Source: Dicyema japonicum (lineage: Eukaryota > Dicyemida > Rhombozoa > Dicyemidae). Taken from it: a stretch of DNA of 64,000 bases. Of the stretch, positions 55,860 through 64,000 are shown piece after piece (position 1 is the first letter of the stretch; each line of letters starts with the position of its first letter). The position numbers and the translations under genes are program-made. The notes under the pieces are model-generated. The model saw only the letters and a program-made list of their open reading frames with translations, was not told where the DNA came from and made no database searches. The stretch lies in contig RDEW01000010.1 in assembly GCA_011109175.1 (NCBI GenBank), positions 1,226,281-1,290,280 on the forward strand, in the 5' to 3' direction.

Positions 55860-58158
55860 ATTTTATTATTTATTTAAGCACTTCACAAGAGCCATACTAA
55901 TTATAGCCCCGCATGTGCAGCAAAAGAAACAAGGTTAGATGTCATCCTTTTCCATGCTCCCCTGTTCCTAGCCAAGGCTCTCATGCTGTCCAGGTCGTCG
56001 GCATTTGTTAGATTTTTTTTATACTGACCAGGCTTTTTTGTAAGACTATTGGCAGTGTTGTTCTTGGTCTTCCCGATAGCGGCCTTCTTTGCTAACATAG
56101 TATGTTTCTATAGATATGTTCGGTGGGGAAGTTAATTCCATCCTCAGCACGTGTCCGAAGAGCCTCCATCGGGATTCCAGTACTTCTAAGCTGATAGGTC
56201 TAGTGCTGCATCTCTTATATAAAGCATTCCTAGATATTCTCGTAGGTCAAGTAGTTCCTGTTATTTTTCTCAGCTGACCTCTGTGGAACGAGTCTAGTTT
56301 TTTCATATCCGCTGATGAGGTCGCCCAAGTTCCAGCGTTATATAAAAGTACGGGTTTTATGAATGAGTCGTATAGTAGGATTCTCATTTTCGTGTCGATG
56401 CCTTTTTGATTGAGCCATAAATTCTTCAGTTTATATAACGCAGCATTGGCTAGAGTTTTCCTACGTAAAATATCTTCGCTATCTCCCATAAGTGAACCGA
56501 GTTTCTTTACTTGTCGCCACTTCTCTTCTAGGACGTTACTCATCCTTCTTATCTCTGTGAGTTCTGTTTTTCTCTGTTCACAGTAAGAAACCATTTCCCT
56601 AGTACATCTGGTGCTTTTTCTAATAGGTTTTCCAGGACCTCTTTGTCTTCAGAAATTAGGTCTACATCGTCCGCGTAGATTACTTCTTCCGTCTTTCCTT
56701 GGTATGACGGTCTAAGTTCCCTCATAGCGGCTTCCAAATAAATTGTGAATAGTAGAGGAGAAAGAGAGTCTCCTTGTGGAGTGCCCGTATTTGTTTCAAA
56801 TTTTCTTGAATAGGTTTTTCCGACTCTCACAAGGAGCTCAGTGTTAGAAAGTAGAATTCGGATCATCCTTAGACTCGATTCATCAAGAAATCCGCCAGTA
56901 CCCCCATTAATTTGTTCCTGTTAACCGTATCAAAAGCTCTTGATAGGTCAATTCCCAAAATATTGGTGGCGTTACGGTATCTTTGATATGTTGCACACCT
57001 CCATCTGTGACTCCAGACCGCATCAGCTGTGGATCTCCCTTCTCGAAAACCACTTTGACTATCTGGTAGGTATTTGTAAGCAGGTCCTTTTATTCGTTCA
57101 AGCACAATGTTTGCCAAGACTTTGCGTAATGAATTTAGTAGTATGATGGGTCGCAAATTTTCGAGCGGTCCTCTGTTTTTGTTAGTTTTTTGTATGGGGA
57201 TTAGTAGTCCCGTACCCAGAGGTAGAGTTGAGTTAGTTGAAAACATTTCATTTAGTAGTGTAGCGATTTTTTCAAAAAGGAGGTCAGGGCCGTATTTCAG
57301 TAGTTCTGGGTTTATCGCATCTGGTCCGGGGCTTCTGTTATTCTTGAGTTTTCGGCAGGCCGTTTTGATTTCCTCGGCCGTGATTGGTATCTTAAGGGGT
57401 CTTGGCCTTCCATCAAATGGGTGGATTTCTATGGTTTTGATGTTGAAAAGCTTCTCAAAGTGAGCCGCGATGGCTTCAGTTTGTTCTTTGGTGTTCAGTA
57501 TCAGCTTACCGTTCTCGTCTTTTATGGTTAGTCGACTTCGGTTTGTTCGCCGCAGCAAACGGGCAGCGACGTACACCTGTGCGTTGTCTTTCACTTTGTT
57601 TACTTCTTCTATACAGGAGGCTATTTCTTCTATGAAAAGCTTCTTGTTCAGACCCTTTATTTTTCTTCTGACACGTTGTCTTTCGCCTTGAAGGGCTTTT
57701 ATCGCATTAGTGTCAGTGGCATTTGATTTTCTCATATTTATTTCTTTTAGACTTTTCGCAAGCTCAGGAACATCTGGATGAATAGCCTTCAGGTGCATTT
57801 TACTATTCTCCCTTTTGCCAAGACATGCTTCAGCAGCTTCGTTGATGGTGTCCTTTGTGCGTTTCCAGGCGTCTTCTAGCGTGGTATCCACCAATACGTC
57901 CTGCAAATTAGTCTGAATGTATTGTTGATATCTCTCAGTAGTCTCCGGTTGAGAAATCAGCCTTTCAGTCGCGTAGTCGCCTCTGATTTTCTCAAATTCG
58001 TGATTTTTTGCATTCCTGTATTTAATGGCATGTTTTTTCAGGGTGAAGGTCGCAATAACCATCTTGTGGTCGCTGACAGTCGTCGAACCTTCATATGAAC
58101 GTGCGTTTACTAGAAGGTGTTTGTCTTTAGCCCGGCATATGACATAATCGATTTGGTT
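55860..58158 (-). mobile_element. RTE-like LINE, best-preserved copy (LINE-R)
   Basis: Minus strand, 5' truncated inside the endonuclease: NQIDYVICRAKDK and TVSDHKMVIATF (SDH motif). A 397-codon open frame (56869-58062) carries NNRSPGPDAINPELLKYG, GFREGRSTADAVWSHRW and NILGIDLSRAFDTV. After a frameshift come TGTPQGDSLSPLLFTIYLEA and EEVIYADDVDLIS. 56247-56594 holds SFIKPVLLYNAGTWATS and FHRGQLRKITGT, and the tail is ADDLDSMRALARNRGAWKR. The 3' end is AAATAA-rich. The clade call rests on endonuclease and tail style. Confidence 0.85.
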
Positions 58159-58170
58159 GTCATTTAATTT
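58159..58170. repeat. 12-bp target duplication, right (LINE-R)
   Basis: Partner of 55848-55859, at the truncated 5' end. Confidence 0.6.
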
Positions 58171-58849
58171 GTTAGTGAATAATTTGTTTTACTGCAATAA
58201 CCTGTACTGCGAATTCTTTAATTTCTCAAATACAGTCATGTCTACTCAAATTAGTTTATTTTACTGTGGTCTTGGGTTAAATAAAAAATAGTCATATCTA
58301 ATAATGAAATCACTGATACTTTCTATTCTTTACACTTTCCAACCACTTCATGTTTTACTGACTGGGTCATTTATCAAACTGTCATGTCAAAAAAGATTAA
58401 ACGCCTGTGTATAAAATAACAGAAATAATATAATTTAATAGTTAACACAACATTTGATTAGTAATACAAGTTATACACCACTAATTAGCTAGTATAAATC
58501 AATAATTAGTAATAACACAGACATGCACTAACATGTACATGGTAGTTTAAAATTACCCTTATCGACAATACTATTTGTGCTCATAGAGACCCTGGGATGT
58601 GCATGCAAAGAATATCGATGGAGAAGGATGGTCCAAATTTTCAGATTATGATAAGGATAAACATAATTCCCTGGATTTTGAAAGAATTGGTAGACATTCC
58701 TACGCATCGACAAATCAGACAGGAAAGTGTCAAGGGTAGTTTCTGTTCGACTCTACTATTAATAATTTCCATAAACATAAGAATAATCGAAATTTAAATA
58801 CATTTATTTAATAATAAAATAATTAAAAAAATAAATTTTAAATCAAAGA
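58171..58849. other. AT-rich intergenic stretch upstream of lamin
   Basis: No recognised gene. Short frames only. Confidence 0.45.
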
Positions 58850-60582
58850 ATGCAGCCTCGTGGTAGAAATCGAATTCCAAAGTAGCCAATCAAACAAACA
58901 CTATCAAGATTGCAAAAGATTAACATTCCAACTAGAAACAACAGTGAAAAAGTACGTTCCCCATCACCGGCCAGACAACTCAGAATGCAGGAAAAGGAAA
59001 ATCTCCAAGACCTCAACAGCTGATTCGCTAACTTTATCTACCACACACGCCAAATAGAGGATTAAAAACGCCCATCTTTCAACACTAATAGCGGCAAAAT
59101 TCGAAAATTCTTTCTCTGAGGTTTTTTTTTTCCAATTTCAGAATGAAAAGGCCAGGTCCCTCTAAGAGGCAGAACTCAATGATGTGAGAAGACTTTTGGA
59201 CACAATTTCTAGTGAGAAGGCACAACTTCAAGTCACTGTGGGCCGTTTGACGGCGGAGTCTAACGAAAAAGCAGAAAAGTTTTAATTATCATTATTTAGA
59301 ATCTGCGACTTCGAAAAGTGTATGGATGAATTAAGGCGTCAAAATAAGTTAAATTCAGTTGAATTGACGAAAAAGACCGCCAAATGTCACATTATTGATC
59401 TTCCTTAAATGAGACTTAGATTTGCTAAAAGTGGTCATTTGTTTTATTTGTACAGAAAACAACCAAAAATGTAGAGAATCTTGAGAATCAAACTCACCAT
59501 TGCCAGGAATCAACCTGGAAGCTGAGACAGTAGACGAGTGGAGGCCAAGAACACAGTGCAGAGTCTTAGGGAGACTTTAACCTTCAACAATTCCCTTCAA
59601 TCAGGGCTAACCCAGCCGCAAAACGTCTCCAATGTCTTCAAAATCCCAGAAATCTCTCAATACAGCCTGCAGGAAGCGTACGACGACATCAGGAATGGAG
59701 TGAAATAAACTCCAAGATGGAGTCCCTTAAGAGAACAAAGGTACCCCCTTCATATCACGGTAGATTGAGAATTTCAATCGAGAACTGGTCAGTAAAGAGG
59801 AGTATTCGCTTAAACTGTGGACCGGGTGGAGGAATTGAGTCGAGACTACGGGAGTCAAGCTCAGAGACTGGGAGACTGTCTGAAAGAGTGGAAAACCTGG
59901 AGAGGAGACTGAGGGATTAGCAAAATGAGTTGGATGGGATCAGAATCGACAACAAGCGCAACCTCTCAGCCAAAATGGCAGAGATCGAAGACTTGAGAGG
60001 ATCCCTTGACTCTGCATTAGCGGAACAGGAGGATCTGTTTGATGCCAAGTTGAGGTTGGATTATGAGATTGCGGCGTACAGTAATCTGGTGGAGGCTGAG
60101 GAGGAAGGCTGAATATAAGTGGTCAGGGATGAAGCGACGACGACTGGACACGTGTAACTATCGTTCTGTATCATTCTCCACGGGTAAGGTGGTGATAAGT
60201 GATGCGGACGAGTTGGGAGAGTCTGTGACAGTGTGCATTATGGAGACAGAGTAGGTGATTGGAATTAGCTAAGGTTGAGGACATTGGTGGATGGTTGTTG
60301 TGTCAGAAGGTAGGAGCAGAGATGGTGTCGTATAGATTCAATGAGGGAACAAAATTGGGAGTGAATGAGAGTTGTAAGGTTTGGAGTGCTGGAATGAATG
60401 AGGATGGATTGGTTTGTGAGAAGAGATGGTTGACGGGGGAGTCTTGTATTATTAGACTGATTGATAGTGATGGAATTGTATTATTTGAGTGAATTTTCTA
60501 GGAAACTTCTAAGCGGGAAATTAAGAGAGTAGAGGGATTTGTGCCTTTGTCTAAGAATAATGGAGGTTGTGTAGTTATGTAA
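58850..60582 (+). pseudogene. LMN: nuclear lamin with CaaX box, interrupted by stops
   Basis: Lamins form the filament network under the nuclear envelope. Start ATG at 58850 (MQPRGRNRIP). The head has a Cdk-type RSPSPARQLR, then MQEKENLQDLNS (coil 1A start). AELNDVRRLLDTISSEKAQL is coil 1B. EIEDLRGSLDSALAEQEDLF and KLRLDYEIAAYSNLVEAEEE form the intermediate-filament end motif. KRRRLD is a nuclear signal. STGKVVISDADELGES, DIGGWLL and RLIDSDGI are the lamin tail domain. The C-terminus GGCVVM is a CaaX box reached through a 24-nt intron (60478-60501). Four in-frame stops fall at conserved places (after RIPK; at DLNS-F, where Arg is expected; at SL-EAEL, Tyr expected; at RLRD-QNEL, Leu expected), plus several single-base frameshifts. 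Introns are retained, so it is not a processed copy. Decay is more likely than error, but both are possible. Confidence 0.8.
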
Positions 60583-62668
60583 TAATCGGCTTACTTTTTC
60601 GTATTTCGGTTAATTACTTTTTTATGTTTTGAGAAATTAACTTAGTAAAAAGAGTCATTCCATCAAATGAAGTATCACAGTGTTCCCATCCACTATCACA
60701 ATCTTTTTCGTATTGTCTTATGAAAAGTAATCTAATACTCTAGCTAGATGATTTCTTTAATTCGCGTTTCAAGATCATGTTTTTTTCCCAAAATGCTGCT
60801 ATTACTGATGAACACTTTTTGATATTGAGCTCACTAATTTACACAAGGATTATTTATCATATTCTGGATAAGAAACTATCAGAGATTGTAGAGCCACTGC
60901 TAAGCTGCACACGTTTGATACTCATACTGCCTCTTTCACATTAAAAATTATCCGTTCCATCCGATGTTTTTAAGACTTCCTTCCCGAAAGCCTGGAGACT
61001 TTCCACATCCTTATTACAAGATTCTCTCCAGACTATTCTTCTAGATTACTGCTCTGGTTTAGAAAATGGCTGTAGAGTTGAGGAGATGGTCTAAGAATAC
61101 TGTCTCTGATTCACAAAAATTAAAGAACTGGGCTGCCATATATTAAAAGATCACTCAATATCCTTTTTGAAAAAATCAATTTACATAATCCGAAATGCAT
61201 TTTGTCCACCTCTTCCTTTACATTAGTGCATGACTGAATGCACTCCCTTCTTTGTCAATTGAATTCATACTGGATCAGGATGTCCTTTTAAATCGGTCTG
61301 TCTTTTATTCAACCTATGCTAGCCTCATCCTTGCCGATGTGGATTTGGTTTTAACCTCAAAGAGGTCCTCCCCTTTTCTCGTAGACAATCGAAACATTTT
61401 GTCATTAACGATGTCATAAGATGGTCTTTAGATGAGGAGAGATTCCCGTAGACTCTGGAACCGGTGAACCTAAACCGTGGAGATAGAATCCACCCCGACA
61501 CATCAAGGTTTTCCTCTTCTCTCTAGGAGAGATAAATGATCTGGATAGGCAATGCACAGATACCTTTGCCCATTCAAAGTTATCTGATTCTGAATAGAAA
61601 GCTGAACAAGCAGCACGAGGATCGAAAACTTTGAAATAAGAAAACACGCCAGCCTTTCTTCAGATTTATTTGCATCTGGTTGTCGTTACGACGACAGGAA
61701 TCTTCATCCTCGAGTCTCATTCTTGAGACCGATAGGGTCTTCGGGAAATGCATTGGCTGTTCCAGAAGATTTATCTGCCAGTTGTAAAGAAATCAACCAT
61801 TCTATAATCTCCGTTTAAAAATGTAGTTGTCCTAAGTCTATTTATTTACACTCAGTACCATCGAGTGAAGGAAACCGATGGCTAACAAGAACTTACAACA
61901 AAGACCGGACAATCCCAGAGATCCAACATGTGTATTTGGTGCTGTGCAGAACTTGGAGACGGACTCGGACAAGAGAAGAGGTATTCTGGTCGTCAAAAAG
62001 AGATGATAGGCAAAGTGGATAAGACAATGATCCGATTTTGTTCAGATTGGAGAAACTGTGAGACTTTAATTAAACCTCAGTATAAATGACCAGCATTTCT
62101 TGTACAATCTATTGATTATTTATATTACTATTTAACTTTAACAACTTTATTAGCAAGGAAAATTAAAGAGGGAGCAGTTGATATCAAGTCCTGCAAACGC
62201 TTGGACTCTTTTCTGCGCTTTCAGACCTCTCCAATCGTTTATTCTGCAACATACGAGTCAATGATGGTATCTCTTTTTAAAAAGTTTTCCTCCTTTTTTT
62301 CTGCTGCATTTTTTATCGACATAATATTACTCGACTAAAGTGAAAAACAAATTCAAGATCATCTTTAATGAAACAAATTCAAAATTATGCTTAATTTTAT
62401 ATTTTGGAATTTCTATCAGTCATTTAAAAAACAAGTATTATCAATGTTTTAAATGAATCATCATAATATAAATTCAACTATTCAGTTATCTAGATTAATG
62501 TTTGTGATAAATTCTTGACAGGTTTTAACAAAGATTACCACTATCAGTGTTTTCATACATTAAATATGCCGTTTTCCTATCTATTTGACAATATTTGCTT
62601 TTTTTAAATTCACACAATGAACATCAGTCAACTACGGAATAACCAGTTAAAAGTTTTAAAATTAAATA
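60583..62668. other. long stretch without recognised genes
   Basis: The plus strand is open for about 60 codons near 61250-61430 (ILDQDVLLNRSVFYSTYASL) and the minus strand for 77 codons at 61414-61647. Neither matches a family I know. AT-rich from 62280. Confidence 0.35.
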
Positions 62669-63649
62669 TTAAAATTTAAGTAATATTGATCTTGTAAGTT
62701 CATCAGTAATTTTTTTCCTCTTCTTGTAATTGACAATGGGAATCATGATTATAGTAATAAATATTATAATAATACTAACGATTATCACTGTTCTATTAAG
62801 TGATTTACTTTTGATTGAAGTATTAAAATTTGGAATTATCATTTTTGGAGTTGAATTGGTTTTAAATTTAGTTCTAGTAATATTTGGAGTAAGCACTTTA
62901 GTTGACACATTTATAATTTCAGTTCTAATAATATTTGGAGTTGACTCTGTTTTAATTTTAGTTCTACTAGTATCTGGAAAGACTGTTGTTTTAATGGTGG
63001 TATTTATGCAAGATTGTCCTAAAATATGTATATAAAAAACCAATTTTGCTAAATTTATCAGTTCTTTCATTAATGAATAATGTGGTAATTAAACAAGAAA
63101 TATTGAGATAAATATGGCGAGAAAACTTTTTAAAAATAATTTGACAATGATAAAAATAATGATTTTTAATCAATTGTCTATCAATTGTCATCATATATTT
63201 ATTATTATCTAAGAATGTATAATTATAATTACAAATAGAAAGTTCTATCTTTTTAAGGTAATATTGGCCATCAGGCGTTAAGCGAAATGTTATATATAAA
63301 GATAAATCAATCTCTTGCGCTGATAAAATTAGAACAATTTTATCTTTTAATGAAATTCCATCTAATTTGGAATTTTCCTTATTGAACATAAACTTCATAT
63401 CCTAATATTAATAAAAAAATTACAAACTTTATAATCCTTCATAAATTCTACAGTTATAATGGCAGTTAAAAGTCTTTCGTTTTGTACACTCCAAGTAATC
63501 GATTTTATTTTTTTTGAATATACATAAGGACATACAGATGGATAATAGTTTGAATGATGAAAGTCCAAATTAGTATAAACCATTTGATATAGAATTACAG
63601 GACTTATTAAAATAATTAATAATTCATATCCACATAGAGATAGGGTCAT
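62669..63649 (-). CDS. Thr-rich type I membrane protein, 310 aa, intact
   Basis: Three exons: 63428-63649, 63041-63401, 62669-63018. They are split by a 26-nt (63402-63427) and a 22-nt (63019-63040) intron and sum to exactly 311 codons. The N-terminus (MTLSLCGYELLIILISPVIL) is a signal peptide. A folded part of about 190 residues follows with few Cys. Then comes a Thr/Ser/Asn stalk built on loose repeats of the form TPNIxRTxxxxxST, offering many glycosylation sites. Next is a strongly hydrophobic helix (VIIVSIIIIFITIIMIPIV) and a basic tail YKKRKK. The plan resembles LAMP-like or mucin-like surface proteins, but I see no defining LAMP cysteines or lysosomal Tyr signal. No nonsense or frame break. 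Family not recognised. Confidence 0.7.
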
Positions 63650-64000
63650 TTATAGGTTATTTATTTATTTAATTTTATAATTATTAAATTATTAATTTTA
63701 TTTTATTATAAGGAAAAAGAATAGTTAATTTTAATTATTCAGCTGTTGGGAGATGCATAAGCTATTCCCACGGACAACAGCCAACGAGAGCCTCTCCTTG
63801 AGCCATCTCGTCTCACGAAGATCACCAGTTTTGTCGGATAGTAGTTTTCCAAGATGATTATTATTAATTTAATAAAATTTATTAAAAATATCTCAAATGA
63901 TGGATTAATATGTCTGAATTTAGAGACACTTTATTAAACCAATCAAAAAAGTTACTATTTGACGTTTAACAACCTTCCTCGTCCATTGACTAATTTACCC
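63650..64000. other. no gene seen
   Basis: AT-rich to 63740, then a GC-richer patch (63750-63850) of repeat-like character, then AT-rich to the window end. Confidence 0.35.

Noticed and set aside
57107..57463. Open plus-strand frame of 118 codons with hydrophobic stretches
   Set aside because: Lies antisense to the LINE-R reverse transcriptase frame (56869-58062).
62730..63035. Very hydrophobic plus-strand frame of 101 codons
   Set aside because: Antisense of the Thr-rich stalk and membrane helix of the 62669-63649 gene, so the hydrophobicity is an artefact of AT-rich codons.
1..64000. Prokaryotic or phage origin
   Set aside because: Introns, lamin, TGF-beta-type receptor, LINEs and hAT elements are animal features. 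No operons, ribosome-binding sites or phage genes were seen.

Overview
The window is a piece of AT-rich animal genome. The base case is a dicyemid mesozoan. Two kinds of evidence support this. First, the recognisable genes are metazoan: a nuclear lamin with a lamin tail domain, a TGF-beta/activin-type receptor, IFT74, a RAI1/TCF20-like extended PHD protein, REEP, HMBS, a DNAJA co-chaperone and an SLC44 choline-transporter fragment. Second, their reading frames only join if introns of about 21-28 nt (GT...AG) are removed. Dicyemids are the animals best known for introns of that size. The species call is inference.

Layout. 1-2.0 kb: end of an unrecognised gene and a small two-exon gene. 2.2-8.5 kb: debris of a LINE with a C-terminal PD..D-type domain (called RLE-LINE here), an integrase fragment, and a GTF2IRD2-type hAT (hAT-A) split by a jockey-like LINE with a 34-bp target-site duplication. 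8.65-10.1 kb: SLC44 fragment between long inverted repeats. 11-12.75 kb: a second fold-back. 12.8-15.4 kb: LINE fragments. 15.6-17.65 kb: IFT74 (-). 17.8-20.3 kb: LINE tails. 20.6-21.9 kb: an unrecognised membrane protein and REEP, same strand, 9 bp apart. 22-30.5 kb: SINEs, LINE tails and a hAT with perfect 8-bp target duplications (hAT-B). 30.9-33 kb: TGF-beta-family receptor (-). 33.3-37.8 kb: SINE copies and LINE RT pieces. 37.9-38.7 kb: RAI1/TCF20-like protein (-). 39-45.7 kb: repeats. 45.75-47.75 kb: CGGBP1-type hAT (hAT-C) with a nested LINE tail. 47.8-49.0 kb: DNAJA (-). 49.2-53.7 kb: pile-up of LINE and hAT pieces with one N. 54.5-55.7 kb: HMBS (+). 55.86-58.16 kb: best-preserved LINE (-). 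58.85-60.6 kb: lamin (+), apparently decaying. 62.7-63.65 kb: an intact Thr-rich type I membrane protein (-).

The host genes are unrelated housekeeping or signalling genes and do not form a pathway. The shared features are the micro-introns and the surrounding, repeatedly nested transposon graveyard. Many conserved frames are broken by single-base changes, often in homopolymers. These could be assembly errors or real decay, and this is stated for each gene.
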